From Luteimonas sp. 8-5 (GTDB taxonomy: Bacteria; Pseudomonadota; Gammaproteobacteria; Xanthomonadales; Xanthomonadaceae): a DNA stretch of 55,090 bases. The translations under genes and the position numbers were made by a program. The DNA is taken from positions 1 to 55,090 of the forward strand of contig NZ_JARUVM010000024.1 of the NCBI RefSeq assembly GCF_029763755.1, in the 5' to 3' direction. The notes beneath the pieces are model-generated. The model was given only the letters and a program-made list of their open reading frames with translations, was not told the origin of the DNA and did not search any database. Shown here one piece after another: positions 27,230 through 36,955 of the stretch (positions within the stretch are counted from its first letter, which is position 1; each line of letters begins with the position of its first letter).

Positions 27230-27323
27230 GCTACGCCCTGGCCGCAGGCAACGTCAAACCGCGTGCGCGGGGGAATGCAAAGTTGCCGGCCAATGCAGTA
27301 GAATTACCGCAGCCATGTCGGCT

Positions 27324-27349
27324 AAACCCGCGTTCCTACGCGGGTTTTT
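27324..27349 (+). terminator. orphan intrinsic terminator upstream of ndk
   Basis: AAACCCGCG (27324-27332) pairs with CGCGGGTTT (27339-27347) over a 6-nt loop, followed by T's to 27349. It points along the plus strand, but no plus-strand gene precedes it within 4.5 kb. A TAGAAT box at 27299-27304 could start a very short transcript ending here. It may be a small RNA end or a leader attenuator for ndk, whose start is 75 bp downstream. Confidence 0.65.
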
Positions 27350-27423
27350 CTGTTATCCTCGGGCGCGGGACCCTGCCGATGGCGGGGAGTTTTCGCGACC
27401 CGCCTTTTCCGGAGAGTGTCCAA

Positions 27424-27849
27424 ATGGCGCTGGAGCGCACCCTGTCGATCGTCAAGCCCGATGCCGTTGCAAAGAACGTCATCGGCGAAATCTATTCGCG
27501 TTTCGAAAAGGCCGGCCTGAAGGTCGTTGCCGCGAAGATGAAGCACCTCTCGAAGCAGGAAGCCGAAGGCTTCTATGCCGTGCATCGCGAGCGTCCGTTC
27601 TTCGCCGCGCTGGTCGAGTTCATGATTTCCGGCCCGGTGATGATCCAGGTGCTGGAAGGCGAGGGCGCGGTGCTGAAGAACCGCGAACTGATGGGCGCCA
27701 CCAATCCGAAGGAAGCGGCGGCCGGCACCATCCGCGCCGATTTCGCCGATTCGATCGACGCCAACGCCGTGCACGGTTCGGACTCGCAGGAGAACGCCGC
27801 GATCGAGATCGCGTATTTCTTCCCGGCCACCGACGTCTACGCACGCTGA
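27424..27849 (+). CDS. ndk: nucleoside diphosphate kinase
   Basis: A 141-residue enzyme that transfers phosphate between nucleoside di- and triphosphates through a phospho-histidine. The start [20 protein letters not shown] and the active-site His of [12 protein letters not shown] (about residue 117) are conserved, as is [23 protein letters not shown] Shine-Dalgarno lies 7 bp before the ATG. It precedes rlmN by 4 bp. Confidence 0.97.
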   Translation: MALERTLSIVKPDAVAKNVIGEIYSRFEKAGLKVVAAKMKHLSKQEAEGFYAVHRERPFFAALVEFMISGPVMIQVLEGEGAVLKNRELMGATNPKEAAAGTIRADFADSIDANAVHGSDSQENAAIEIAYFFPATDVYAR

Positions 27850-27853
27850 GCCG

Positions 27854-29074
27854 ATGATGGAACGCGCGGGCGACGCCATGGCAACGCAGTCGAAGACAAC
27901 TGGCCTGACCAATGTCTTCGACTTCGACCGTGCGTCGCTCGAGCGGTTCTTCGAAGAGGAGCTGGGCGAGAAGAAGTTCCGCGCCCACCAGGTGATGAAG
28001 TGGATCCATCACCGCCACGCGACCTCGTTCGAGGAAATGACCGACCTTGGCAAGGCGCTGCGCGCCAGGCTCGAGGAGCGGGCGGTGGTGCATGCGCCGC
28101 TGGTCATGTTCGACAAGGCCTCCACCGACGGCACCCACAAGTGGCTGCTCGGCATGGATCCGAAGAACGCCATCGAAACGGTGTACATCCCGGACAAGGG
28201 ACGCGGCACGCTGTGCGTGTCCTCGCAGGTGGGCTGCGCGCTCAACTGCACGTTCTGCTCCACTGCCACCCAGGGCTTCAACCGCAACCTGTCGACGGCC
28301 GAGATCATCGGCCAGGTCTGGGTCGCCGGCCGCCACCTGGGCAACGTACCGCACGGTCGTTCTGGTGAAGGCGGGCGCCGCCTCACCAACGTGGTGATGA
28401 TGGGCATGGGCGAGCCGCTGGCCAATTTCGACAATGTCGTGCGCGCGATGTCGATCATGCGCGACGACCTCGGCTACGGCCTGGCCAACAAACGCGTGAC
28501 GCTGTCGACCGCCGGCATGGTGCCGATGATCGACCGACTCGGCGAGGTCAGCGACGTCTCGCTGGCCGTGTCGCTGCACGCCCCGTTCGACGAGCTGCGC
28601 AACCAGCTCGTGCCGCTGAACAAGAAGTATCCGATCGCCGAACTGATGGACGCCTGCGTGCGCTACGCGCTGCGCAAGCGCGGCACCTCGGTGACGTTCG
28701 AGTACACCCTGATGAAGGGCATCAACGACCAGCCCGAGCATGCGCGCGGGCTGGTGGCGTTGATGCGCGACTTCGACCGCCGCGTGCAGATGAAGGATGC
28801 GGCCAAGGTCAACCTCAGCCCGTGCAATCCGTTCCCGGGCACCCGCGTCGAGCGCCCGGACGAAGACGCGATCCGCGCCTTCCAGAAGCAGCTCAACAAC
28901 GCCGGCATGATCGCGCCCGTGCGGCGCACGCGCGGCGACGACATCGACGCGGCCTGCGGCCAGCTCAAGGGCCAGGTCATGGACCGCACGCGGCGGCAGG
29001 CGGAGTTCCGGCGATCGCTCGAGGCAGGCCGGCTCGAATCCGGCGAGGGGGCACCCAGGGATGCGGCGGCCTGA
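27854..29074 (+). CDS. rlmN: 23S rRNA/tRNA adenine-C2 methyltransferase (radical SAM)
   Basis: A 406-residue radical-SAM enzyme that methylates C2 of A2503 in 23S rRNA and A37 of some tRNAs. The 4Fe-4S site is CALNCTFC (C-x3-C-x2-C), the SAM-binding region is [14 protein letters not shown], and the methyl-carrying cysteines are the one in the radical-SAM/C-terminal pair including [13 protein letters not shown] near residue 362. An alternative ATG at 27878 (MATQSK) would shorten it by 8 residues and I cannot decide between them. The gene continues an rlmN-pilF-rodZ run conserved in gammaproteobacteria. Confidence 0.95.
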   Translation: MMERAGDAMATQSKTTGLTNVFDFDRASLERFFEEELGEKKFRAHQVMKWIHHRHATSFEEMTDLGKALRARLEERAVVHAPLVMFDKASTDGTHKWLLGMDPKNAIETVYIPDKGRGTLCVSSQVGCALNCTFCSTATQGFNRNLSTAEIIGQVWVAGRHLGNVPHGRSGEGGRRLTNVVMMGMGEPLANFDNVVRAMSIMRDDLGYGLANKRVTLSTAGMVPMIDRLGEVSDVSLAVSLHAPFDELRNQLVPLNKKYPIAELMDACVRYALRKRGTSVTFEYTLMKGINDQPEHARGLVALMRDFDRRVQMKDAAKVNLSPCNPFPGTRVERPDEDAIRAFQKQLNNAGMIAPVRRTRGDDIDAACGQLKGQVMDRTRRQAEFRRSLEAGRLESGEGAPRDAAA

Positions 29075-29084
29075 GGCGAACGCC

Positions 29085-29903
29085 ATGCGCCACCTGGTCG
29101 CCGGCCTGGTGCTGGCGGCCCTGCTTGCCGGGCCGCTCGCCGGCTGTTCCCGCCTGACCTTCGTCAAGGCCGACCCGAACCGTGGCGACTACATCCAGGT
29201 CGCGCCGGACTACAAGGTGCGCGAGGGCAAGGACGAGCAACGCCGGACGCTGGCGCTGTCGCTGGCTGCCGCCGCTACCGAAGCGCTGCAGGCCGGCCGC
29301 CTGGGCCAGGCCGAGGCCGAAGCGAAAAAGGCGCTGGACAACGATCGCGAGTCGTCCGAGGCGCACACCGTGCTGGCCCTGGTCGCCGAGCGCCGGGGCG
29401 ACGCGAAGGCCGCCGGCAAGCACTACGAAGAGGCCGTGAAGCTGGCGCCCGGGCGCGGCGCCACGCTCAACAACTACGGCGCCTGGCTGTGCGGCAACGG
29501 CCGCGTCGCCGAGTCCCTGCCGATGTTCGACAAGGCCCTGGGCGACCGCGCCTACCGCACCCCGGAAGTGGCCCTGGCCAATGCCGGACGCTGCCGGCTG
29601 ATGGCCGGCGAGGGCAAGCTGGCCGAGCGCTACCTGCGCCTGGCCCTGAAACTGGACAAGGACAATCCGGTGGCCCTGGCGGGGATGGCCAGGTACTCCT
29701 ACGACATCGGCGACTACATGCAGGCGCGCGCCTTTTCCGAGCGCCGGCTGGCAGCTGCCGCGGCGACGCCGGAAGTCTTGCTACTGGCGTCACAAATCGA
29801 GCAGAAACTGGGCGACATGGCTGCGTCCGCGCACTATGTTCAGAGAATGAGGAACGAATTTCCTCAGTCGCAGACTCCCCGGGGGGGTGTGGGTCAGCAA
29901 TGA
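29085..29903 (+). CDS. pilF: type IV pilus biogenesis lipoprotein PilF/PilW
   Basis: A 272-residue TPR lipoprotein (pilotin) that helps the PilQ secretin reach and assemble in the outer membrane. The N-terminus ends in the lipobox PLAGC, and TPR units run from about residue 60 to 250 (for example AHTVLALVAERRGDAKAAGKHY and LLLASQIEQKLGDMAASAHY). I chose the ATG at 29085 because it starts the signal peptide directly; an in-frame ATG at 29061 lies within rlmN. The stop overlaps the next gene by 4 bp. Confidence 0.9.
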   Translation: MRHLVAGLVLAALLAGPLAGCSRLTFVKADPNRGDYIQVAPDYKVREGKDEQRRTLALSLAAAATEALQAGRLGQAEAEAKKALDNDRESSEAHTVLALVAERRGDAKAAGKHYEEAVKLAPGRGATLNNYGAWLCGNGRVAESLPMFDKALGDRAYRTPEVALANAGRCRLMAGEGKLAERYLRLALKLDKDNPVALAGMARYSYDIGDYMQARAFSERRLAAAAATPEVLLLASQIEQKLGDMAASAHYVQRMRNEFPQSQTPRGGVGQQ

Positions 29904-30694
29904 ATGCGAACGATATCGAGACCGGCGGAAAGCACGGCGCCGGCGAGCAGCTGCGCAAGGCGCGACGGGCGGCAGGCCTGAGCCAGGCCGATGTGGCGGC
30001 GCGGCTGAAGATGCCGCTGCGGGTGGTGCAGTCCCTCGAAACCGAGGACTGGTCGCGGCTGGGCGCACCGGTGTTCGTCCGTGGCCAGCTGCGCAGCTAT
30101 TCGAAGCTGCTGGGCCTGACCATCGAACCGGTGGTGGAGGCCGCAGGCGTCGAGCCGGTGCGTCCGCCGACGCTGACCCCGCGTACCTACGTGGCGCCCT
30201 GGCAGCGCTTTGCCGAGCAGGCCGCGCGCCGTTTCGTCTACATCGTCATGACCGTCGCCATCGCCATCCCGGTGTGGCTGGCGACCCGGCCGCACCTGGA
30301 CGTCGTGGCCCACGAAGGCGCGCCGCTGGATGCGCCGGCCACCGACGCCACGCGCTCCCCGGCGCCGGCCGAACCGGCGACCGATCCGCATCCGCTGGTG
30401 GCGTCGCTGGCACCGATCCCGGCGCGCGCCCCGGCGCTGTCGCTGCGCTTCAGCGGCGACAGCTGGGTCGAGGTGATGGACGCCGACGGCAGGATCCTCG
30501 AGCAGGCGCTGCTGCATGCCGGCGACCGCCGCAACTACGACGCCGGCGAAGTGGGCGGCATGGTCCTGGGCAACGCCTCCGCCGTGGAGGTCCGCCAGCA
30601 GGGCCGCAAGGCCGATATCGCCCCGTTCCTGCGCGCGAACGTCGCACGCTTTACGGTATCCTCTGACGGATCCCTCGCGCCTGCCGTGGACTGA
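29900..30694 (+). CDS. rodZ: RodZ-like helix-turn-helix membrane protein
   Basis: A 264-residue protein with the RodZ layout: a cytoplasmic Xre-type helix-turn-helix (residues 14-75, RRAAGLSQADVAARLKMPLR), one membrane helix (FVYIVMTVAIAIPVWLA, about 113-130), a Pro/Ala-rich periplasmic linker, and a C-terminal DUF4115 domain (LSLRFSGDSWVEVMDADGR). In E. coli RodZ links MreB to the cell-wall elongation machinery. In E. coli ispG and hisS come next; here yfgM follows directly. Confidence 0.88.
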   Translation: MNANDIETGGKHGAGEQLRKARRAAGLSQADVAARLKMPLRVVQSLETEDWSRLGAPVFVRGQLRSYSKLLGLTIEPVVEAAGVEPVRPPTLTPRTYVAPWQRFAEQAARRFVYIVMTVAIAIPVWLATRPHLDVVAHEGAPLDAPATDATRSPAPAEPATDPHPLVASLAPIPARAPALSLRFSGDSWVEVMDADGRILEQALLHAGDRRNYDAGEVGGMVLGNASAVEVRQQGRKADIAPFLRANVARFTVSSDGSLAPAVD

Positions 30695-30699
30695 CGTCA

Positions 30700-30735
30700 C
30701 TGCCGTCGCGGGGTCCCTCCTTCCCCACACGGCAG
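30700..30735 (+). promoter_or_regulatory. inverted repeat between rodZ and yfgM
   Basis: CTGCCGT (30700-30706) pairs with ACGGCAG (30729-30735), with GGGG/CCCC also able to pair inside. It ends 4 bp before the yfgM start, so folding would cover the translation start of yfgM; no T-run follows. It could act as a translational brake or reflect loss of intervening genes. Confidence 0.4.
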
Positions 30736-30739
30736 TTGC

Positions 30740-31375
30740 ATGGCAATCGACGACCTTCTCGACGAACACGAACAGGGCGAACGCGTCCGCTCCTGGCTGC
30801 GCGCCAACGGCGCCGGCATCCTCGGCGGCATCGTCCTCGGCCTGGCCCTGATCTGGGGCTGGCAGTGGTGGCAGCAGCAGCGCAGCGGCAAGCAGATGCA
30901 GGCCGGCGCCGACTTCCTTGCGGCCACGAGCGCGCTCGAGCAGGGCGCGACGGACAAGGCCAAGGCCCACCTCGAGGCGCTGCCCGAGGGCGCCTACGCC
31001 ACGCTCGGCGCGCTCTCCCTGGCCCGGAGCCAGGTCGAAGCGGGCCAGCGCGACGAAGCTATCGCGACGCTGCGCGCAATCAAGGCCGACGATCCCGCGC
31101 TGGCCGAAGTGGCCGTGCAGCGCCTGGCCCGGCTGCTGATCGACACCGGCAAGCCGAAGGAAGCGCTGGCTGCCCTGGCTGGCCTCAACGAAGATGCCGG
31201 CACGCTCCAGGTCCGCGGCGACGCCTACGCAGCGCTCGAGCAGGACGAGCAGGCGCGCGAGGCCTACACCCGTGCGCTGGCGCTGATCGAGGTCGGCTCG
31301 CCGCAGCGGAACATGGTCGAGCTCAAGCTCTCCGACGTCGGCGGCGACGTGGCGGCGACGGAGGCCGGCAGCTGA
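30740..31375 (+). CDS. yfgM: YfgM-family TPR protein (ancillary SecYEG translocon subunit)
   Basis: A 211-residue protein starting MAIDDLLDEHEQGERVRSWL, the conserved short cytoplasmic lead of YfgM, then one membrane helix (GAGILGGIVLGLALIWGWQWW) and a periplasmic TPR domain. In E. coli YfgM binds PpiD and SecYEG and helps hand over exported proteins. Its TGA overlaps the bamB ATG by one base. Confidence 0.9.
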   Translation: MAIDDLLDEHEQGERVRSWLRANGAGILGGIVLGLALIWGWQWWQQQRSGKQMQAGADFLAATSALEQGATDKAKAHLEALPEGAYATLGALSLARSQVEAGQRDEAIATLRAIKADDPALAEVAVQRLARLLIDTGKPKEALAALAGLNEDAGTLQVRGDAYAALEQDEQAREAYTRALALIEVGSPQRNMVELKLSDVGGDVAATEAGS

Positions 31376-32565
31376 TGGCACCCGCACGCACCCGCGCCCA
31401 TGCGGCGCCGAAATTCCTCCTGGTGCTTGCCTGCGTGGTCGCGCTGGGCGGATGCAGCACGGTCAAGGGCTGGTTCACCGACAAGAGCAAGAACATCGCC
31501 GAACCGTCCGAACTCGTCGACTTCACGCCCACGGCCAAGCCGCAGCGGATGTGGTCGGTCAACGTCGGCAAGGGCGAAGGCCGCCTCGGCTCGCGCCAGG
31601 CGCCGGCCATCGCCGACGGCCGGGTCTACGCTGCCGACCTGGAAGGCGGCGTGGGCGCGTGGGACCTGCAAAGCGGCAAGCCCGCGTGGCGGGTCGAGTC
31701 CGAGCTGCGCCTGTCCAGCGGTCCCGGCGTGGGCGATGGCATCGTGGTCGTGGGCAGCCTGGAGGGCGATGTCGTCGCCCTCGAAGCCGCCAACGGCGCG
31801 CAGAAGTGGACGGCAAAAGTCGGCACCGAGATCCTCGCCGCGCCCACGGTGGGGCAGGGATACGTGCTGGTGCGTTCCATCGACGGCCGCGTCACCGCCT
31901 TCGACTCCGCAAGCGGCGAGCGCCGCTGGTTCTGGGAGCGCGAGACCCCGACGCTGACCGTGCGCGGCAACGCCTCGCCGCTGCTGGGCCCGGGCCTGGC
32001 GTTCATCGCCAGCGACGACGGCAGCCTGTCGGCGGTCACGCTCTCCACGGGGCGGCTGCTCTGGGAGCAGGCGATCGCACTGGGCGAGGGCCGCACCGAG
32101 CTCGATCGCATGGCCGACGTCGACGGCATGCCCTCGCTCGACGAGGTCGTGCTGTTCGCCACCAGCTACAAGAAAAAGACCATGGCCATCGACGGCACCA
32201 CCGGTCGGCCGATCTGGGTGAACGACTCCGGCGGTCCCGGCAGGACCGGCGTGTCCGCCGACCGCGTCGTCGTCGCCGATCCGCAGGGCACCGTCTGGGG
32301 CCTGGGCAAGTTCGACGGCAGCGGCCTCTGGCAGCAACCAGCACTTGCATACCGTCGCCTCGCCGGCGTCGCGATCCAGGGCGACTACGCCGTGGTCGGC
32401 GACTACCAGGGTTACCTGCACTGGCTGCAACTTTCCGATGGCGCCCTGGCGGCGCGCGTCGAAGCCGCCGACGAGGCCTTCCGCGCTGCGCCCGTGGTCG
32501 CCGACGGCGTCCTCGTCGCCCAGGCCAGCGATGGCACCATGAGCGCCTGGCGCCTTTCGCCCTGA
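31375..32565 (+). CDS. bamB: outer membrane protein assembly factor BamB
   Basis: A 396-residue lipoprotein with lipobox ALGGC near residue 27 and an eight-bladed PQQ-like beta-propeller: repeats of the type [36 protein letters not shown] and [15 protein letters not shown] are visible. It is a periplasm-facing subunit of the BAM complex that inserts beta-barrel proteins into the outer membrane. Gene order yfgM-bamB-der is the standard one. Confidence 0.96.
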   Translation: MAPARTRAHAAPKFLLVLACVVALGGCSTVKGWFTDKSKNIAEPSELVDFTPTAKPQRMWSVNVGKGEGRLGSRQAPAIADGRVYAADLEGGVGAWDLQSGKPAWRVESELRLSSGPGVGDGIVVVGSLEGDVVALEAANGAQKWTAKVGTEILAAPTVGQGYVLVRSIDGRVTAFDSASGERRWFWERETPTLTVRGNASPLLGPGLAFIASDDGSLSAVTLSTGRLLWEQAIALGEGRTELDRMADVDGMPSLDEVVLFATSYKKKTMAIDGTTGRPIWVNDSGGPGRTGVSADRVVVADPQGTVWGLGKFDGSGLWQQPALAYRRLAGVAIQGDYAVVGDYQGYLHWLQLSDGALAARVEAADEAFRAAPVVADGVLVAQASDGTMSAWRLSP

Positions 32566-32599
32566 CCGGAGGGCCGGTCCGCCGGCCCGCACAACCTAC

Positions 32600-34000
32600 A
32601 TGTTGCCTCTCGTCGCCCTCGTCGGCCGGCCCAATGTCGGCAAGTCGACCCTGTTCAACGCGTTGACGCGCACGCGCGACGCGCTGGTGCACGACGCGCC
32701 CGGCGTGACCCGCGACCGCAACTACGGCGTGTGCCGCCTGGACGAATCGCGTCCCTTCGTCCTGGTCGACACCGGCGGCATCGCTGGCGACGAGCAGGGC
32801 CTGGCCGGCGCCACCGCGCGCCAGTCGCGCGCCGCGGCCGAGGAGGCCGACCTGGTGCTGTTCGTGGTCGACGGCCGCGAAGGCGCCTCGGCGCTGGACG
32901 ACGAAATCCTCGCCTGGCTGCGCAAGGTGTCCACGCCGGTCTACCTGGTCGTGAACAAGGTCGACGGCATCGACGTGCAGCAGGCGCGCAACGAATTCGC
33001 GCGCTACGGCTTCAAGGACGTCTTCGCCGTGTCCTCGGCGCACCGCCAGGGCCTGGACACGCTGCTCGCCTCGATCCTAGCCGCGCTGCCGGAGGACGGC
33101 GACGCGCAGGTGCTCGACAACGACCCGGAGCGGATCCGCATTGCCTTCGTCGGCCGCCCCAACGTCGGCAAGTCGACCCTGGTCAACCGCATCCTCGGCG
33201 AGGAACGGATGATCGCCTCCGACGTGCCAGGCACCACGCGCGACTCGATCGCCGTAGACCTGGAACGCGACGGCCGCAAGTACCGACTGGTGGACACCGC
33301 CGGCATCCGGCGCAAGTCGAAGGTCGACGAAGCGGTCGAGAAGTTCTCCATCGTCAAGACCCTGCAGGCGATCGAGCAGTGCCAGGTCGCAGTGATCATG
33401 CTCGACGCGGGCGAGGGCGTGACCGAACAGGACGCCGCCGTGCTCGGCGCCGTGCTCGATGCCGGCCGCGCGCTGGTGATCGCGGTCAACAAGTGGGACG
33501 GGCAGAGCGACTACCAGCGCAAGCAGACCGAATCGCTGCTGGTGCGCAAGCTGTCCTTCGTCGATTGGGCCGAGGCGGTGCGCATTTCCGCGCTGCACGG
33601 CTCCGGCCTGCGCGAACTGTTCAAGGCCGTGCATCGCGCGCATGCGTCGGCCACGCGCCAGTTCAGCACCGCCGAGGTCACGCGCGCGCTGGAAACGGCG
33701 ATCGAGTCGCACCCGCCGCCGGTGGTGCGCGGCCACGCCGCCAAGCTGCGCTTCGCCCATCCGGGCGGCGAGAATCCGCCGACCTTCGTCGTCCACGGCA
33801 ACCGCCTGCGCACGCTGGCCGAGAGCTATCGCCGCTACCTGGAAAACTACTTCCGCAAGCGTTTCAAGCTCGTCGGCACGCCGGTGCGCTTCGTGTTCAA
33901 GGAAGGCGACAACCCGTACAAGGACAAGAAGAACGTCCTGACCGATCGCCAGGTCGCGAAGAAGCAACGGCTGATCCGGCGCGCCAAGCGGAGCAAGTGA
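32600..34000 (+). CDS. der: ribosome biogenesis GTPase Der (EngA)
   Basis: A 466-residue GTPase with two tandem G domains, the hallmark of Der. Each has a P-loop GRPNVGKST (about residues 9-17 and 189-197), DTGG/DTAG switch motifs, and NKVD/NKWD base-recognition motifs; a KH-like C-terminal domain ends in a lysine-rich tail. It is needed for maturation of the 50S subunit. It starts 34 bp after bamB, and mobA follows 2 bp downstream. Confidence 0.97.
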   Translation: MLPLVALVGRPNVGKSTLFNALTRTRDALVHDAPGVTRDRNYGVCRLDESRPFVLVDTGGIAGDEQGLAGATARQSRAAAEEADLVLFVVDGREGASALDDEILAWLRKVSTPVYLVVNKVDGIDVQQARNEFARYGFKDVFAVSSAHRQGLDTLLASILAALPEDGDAQVLDNDPERIRIAFVGRPNVGKSTLVNRILGEERMIASDVPGTTRDSIAVDLERDGRKYRLVDTAGIRRKSKVDEAVEKFSIVKTLQAIEQCQVAVIMLDAGEGVTEQDAAVLGAVLDAGRALVIAVNKWDGQSDYQRKQTESLLVRKLSFVDWAEAVRISALHGSGLRELFKAVHRAHASATRQFSTAEVTRALETAIESHPPPVVRGHAAKLRFAHPGGENPPTFVVHGNRLRTLAESYRRYLENYFRKRFKLVGTPVRFVFKEGDNPYKDKKNVLTDRQVAKKQRLIRRAKRSK

Positions 34001-34002
34001 CG

Positions 34003-34581
34003 ATGGACGTGCCGGGCGGGGTGACCCTCGGCCTGCTCGCCGGCGGGCGCGCCACGCGCCTGGGTGGCATCGACAAGGCCTGGCTGTCGCGCGACGGCCT
34101 GCCACAGGTGCAACGCTGGCAACGACGCTTTGCCGGCGAAGTCGATGCGATGCTCGCCAGCAGCAATGGCGACGAGGCGCCGTATGCGGCGCTCGGCATC
34201 GCCGTGGTCGCCGACCGCGTGACCGAAGCCGGCCCGCTGGCGGGGCTGGACGCACTGGCCCGCGCGTGCACCACGCAATGGTTGCTGACGCTGCCGGTGG
34301 ACCTGGTCGGGGTCAACGAGCGCCTGCTGCCGAGCCTGTACGCCGCGGCGGGCGACCATGGCAGCATGGCCCGCGACGACGACGGCCCACAGCCGCTGGT
34401 TGCGCTGTGGCTGGTGAAACGGTTGCGCGGCGCGGCCGTGGCCGCGCTGGCGGAAGGGGCGCTCGCGATCCACGCGTTGCAGGCGCGGCTGGGCATGCAC
34501 GAAGTCCGTTTCGAAGGCGTGCGCTACGGCAACCTCAACACGCCGGCCGACCTGCAGGCCGCGGGAGTGCTTGTTCCATGA
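34003..34581 (+). CDS. mobA: molybdenum cofactor guanylyltransferase
   Basis: A 192-residue nucleotidyltransferase that joins GMP to molybdopterin to make the MGD form of the cofactor. The signature LLAGGRATRLGGIDKAWL (the LxGGxSxRMGxxK pattern) is at residues 10-27 and TLPVDLVGV supplies the metal-binding Asp; NLNTPADLQ near the end is also typical. The stop overlaps moeA by 4 bp. MobA presence implies bis-MGD enzymes such as nitrate reductase or formate dehydrogenase elsewhere. Confidence 0.92.
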   Translation: MDVPGGVTLGLLAGGRATRLGGIDKAWLSRDGLPQVQRWQRRFAGEVDAMLASSNGDEAPYAALGIAVVADRVTEAGPLAGLDALARACTTQWLLTLPVDLVGVNERLLPSLYAAAGDHGSMARDDDGPQPLVALWLVKRLRGAAVAALAEGALAIHALQARLGMHEVRFEGVRYGNLNTPADLQAAGVLVP

Positions 34582-35786
34582 TCGCCTTCGACGAAGCGCT
34601 GGCCATCGTCGCCGACGTCGCCGCCGCGCACCGGTTGCCGGTGGAGGCGCGCAGCCTGTCGCGCGCGCATGGCCACGTGCTGGCCCGCGGCGTGGCGGCG
34701 CCCATCGCCTTGCCACCGTTCGACAACAGTGCGATGGACGGCTTCGCGCTGCGCAGTGCAGACCTGGCGGCCGAAGGCGATACCGTCCTGCGCCTGGCCG
34801 GCGAGCAGTTCGCCGGGCCCTCGCTGGCCCTCGCGGTACATGCGGGCGAATGCGTGCGCATCACCACCGGCGCGCCGATGCCGGCAGGCGCGGACGCGAT
34901 CGCGATCCGCGAGAACGTGCGCGTCGAGGGCGGCCACGTCATCGTTCCATCCGGCGCGTCGCGCGCCGGATTGCACGTGCGCCGCGCCGGCGAGGACGTG
35001 CGTGCCGGCGACCAGGTGCTGCAGGCCGGATGGACGCTGACGCCATCGCGCGTCGCCCTTGCCGCCGCGCTCGGCATCGACACCCTCGAGGTCGCACGCC
35101 GGCCGACGGTGGCTGTGTTCACCACCGGCGACGAGTTGGTCGAGCCCGGCATCCCGCTGCAGCCGGGACAGATCTACAACTCCAACCGCGAACTGCTGAT
35201 GGGCCTGTTGCGCGCGGACGGGATCGAACCGGTGGCCTGGCCGACCTTGCCCGACGATCGCGGGCGCATGGCTTCGATGCTGCGCGATGCCGCCTCCAGT
35301 TTCGACGTGGTGGTGACCTGCGGCGCGGTGTCGGCCGGCGAGAAGGACCACCTTCCGGGCATCGTGCGCGAAGACGGCCACGTGCATTTCTGGAAAGTGC
35401 GGATGAAGCCCGGCATGCCGTTGCTGTTCGCGCAGATCGGCGAAGCCCGGATGCTGGGGCTGCCGGGCAACCCGGTATCGGTGCTGGCCACCTGGCTCAC
35501 CTTAGGGCGCGCGCTGGTAGACGGGCTGCAGGGCAGGGCGGAACCGCGTCCGCGCTGGCAGGCGCGGATGGCCACGGCGTTCGCCAAGCGCAATGCGCGC
35601 CGGGAGTTCCTGCGCGGGCGCCTGCTGCCCGGCGCGGACGGCATCCTGCTGGTCGAACCCAATCCCGCGGACGGCTCGCACCGGCTCGCCGCCGCGGCGC
35701 GCGCCGACGCGCTGCTGGTGCTGCCTGAAGGCGAACGCAACTTCGAACCCGGCGACATCGTCGAGGTGTTGCCGATTCCCGGATAA
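34578..35786 (+). CDS. moeA: molybdopterin molybdenumtransferase
   Basis: A 402-residue protein that inserts molybdate into adenylated molybdopterin. MoeA signatures present are LPPFDNSAMDGFALR (about 50-64), TGAPMPAGADAIAIREN, VFTTGDELVEPG, CGAVSAGEKDHL and LGLPGNPVSVLATW. The start codon lies inside the mobA stop, and the stop is shared by one base with the moeB-like gene, making a mobA-moeA-moeB operon. Confidence 0.96.
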   Translation: MIAFDEALAIVADVAAAHRLPVEARSLSRAHGHVLARGVAAPIALPPFDNSAMDGFALRSADLAAEGDTVLRLAGEQFAGPSLALAVHAGECVRITTGAPMPAGADAIAIRENVRVEGGHVIVPSGASRAGLHVRRAGEDVRAGDQVLQAGWTLTPSRVALAAALGIDTLEVARRPTVAVFTTGDELVEPGIPLQPGQIYNSNRELLMGLLRADGIEPVAWPTLPDDRGRMASMLRDAASSFDVVVTCGAVSAGEKDHLPGIVREDGHVHFWKVRMKPGMPLLFAQIGEARMLGLPGNPVSVLATWLTLGRALVDGLQGRAEPRPRWQARMATAFAKRNARREFLRGRLLPGADGILLVEPNPADGSHRLAAAARADALLVLPEGERNFEPGDIVEVLPIPG

Positions 35787-36931
35787 TGCCGGTCATGGCA
35801 AACGTCGACGGCATCCGCGAGATCGCGCCAGAAGAGGCCTTGCGGCGCCTGCAGGCAGGCGCGGTGCTGGTCGACGTGCGCGGCGACCACGAACGTGCGC
35901 TGGGCATGGCACAGGGTGCGCTGGGCGTGGTCCGCGAACAGCTCGAAGCCGCGCCGGCCGCCGTAGTGCCCGATCCGGACGCCGAAGTGCTGCTGATCTG
36001 CCAGTCCGGACGCCGTTCGCTCCTTGCTGCCCAGGCGTTGCACGCACGCGGCTACCGCAACCTAGCATCGGTGCGCGGCGGAACCACGGCTTGGGCGGCC
36101 GCAGGCTTGCCGATGCTGCGTCCGCAGCTCGACCCCGATTTCGAGGAACGCTATTCGCGCCACCTGCGCCTGCCCGAAGTCGGGCTGCAAGGGCAGCAGC
36201 GACTGGCTGCCTCGCACGTGCTGATCATCGGCGCCGGCGGACTCGGATCGCCCGCCGCGTACTACCTGGCGGCCGCGGGCGTCGGCCACCTGCGCATCGC
36301 CGACGACGACGTGGTCGAACGCAGCAACCTGCAGCGCCAGATCCTGCACACGGACGCGGCCATCGGCATGGCCAAGGTCGACTCGGCCTCCGCGAGACTG
36401 GCGGCGCTGAACCCGCGCATCCGGATGGAGACGGTGCGCGAGCGCGTCACCAGCGCCAACATCGAGCGCCTGCTCGACGGCATCGACCTGGTCCTGGACG
36501 GCGCCGACAACTTCCCGGTGCGCTACCTGCTCAACGATGCCTGCGTGAAGCTCGGCAAGCCGCTGGTGTACGGCGCCGTGCACCGCTTCGAAGGCCAGGT
36601 CTCGGTGTTCGACGCCGGACGCGCGCGCGGCAGCCTGCCTTGCTATCGCTGCCTGTTCCCGGAACCTCCGGCCGCCGCCGATGCGCCCAACTGCAGCGAG
36701 GCAGGGGTGCTGGGCGTGTTGCCAGGCGTGGTGGGCATGCTGCAGGCAACCGAAGCGATCAAGCTGCTGCTGGACATCGGCACGCCGCTGTCCGGCCGGC
36801 TGCTGCATTTCGACGCATTGGCGATGCGCTTCCGCGAAACCCGTCTCGCCCCGGATCCCGGCTGTGCCGTGTGCACGCCGGGTCGACCTTTCCCCGGATA
36901 CATTGACTACGTGAAGTTCTGTTCGGGTTGA
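35786..36931 (+). CDS. moeB: rhodanese-MoeB fusion, sulfur-carrier adenylyltransferase
   Basis: A 381-residue two-domain protein. Residues 5-110 form a rhodanese domain (LVDVRGDHERA and active Cys in LICQSGRRS); residues 125-375 are a ThiF/MoeB-type E1 with ATP-binding GAGGLGSPAAYYLAAAG, SNLQRQILH and the structural zinc pairs CYRC and CAVC. It should adenylate the C-terminus of MoaD (or ThiS) and may also deliver the sulfur. Eukaryotic MOCS3 has the same two domains in reverse order. A second in-frame ATG four codons downstream (MANVDG) is an alternative start. Confidence 0.93.
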   Translation: MPVMANVDGIREIAPEEALRRLQAGAVLVDVRGDHERALGMAQGALGVVREQLEAAPAAVVPDPDAEVLLICQSGRRSLLAAQALHARGYRNLASVRGGTTAWAAAGLPMLRPQLDPDFEERYSRHLRLPEVGLQGQQRLAASHVLIIGAGGLGSPAAYYLAAAGVGHLRIADDDVVERSNLQRQILHTDAAIGMAKVDSASARLAALNPRIRMETVRERVTSANIERLLDGIDLVLDGADNFPVRYLLNDACVKLGKPLVYGAVHRFEGQVSVFDAGRARGSLPCYRCLFPEPPAAADAPNCSEAGVLGVLPGVVGMLQATEAIKLLLDIGTPLSGRLLHFDALAMRFRETRLAPDPGCAVCTPGRPFPGYIDYVKFCSG

Positions 36932-36955
36932 GTCGTCCCGCCGGGTAGGCAATGC

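Noticed and set aside
27312-27424. Leader peptide starting at ATG 27315 before ndk
   Set aside because: The frame continues into ndk in the wrong phase with no stop near the hairpin, and has no ribosome-binding site.
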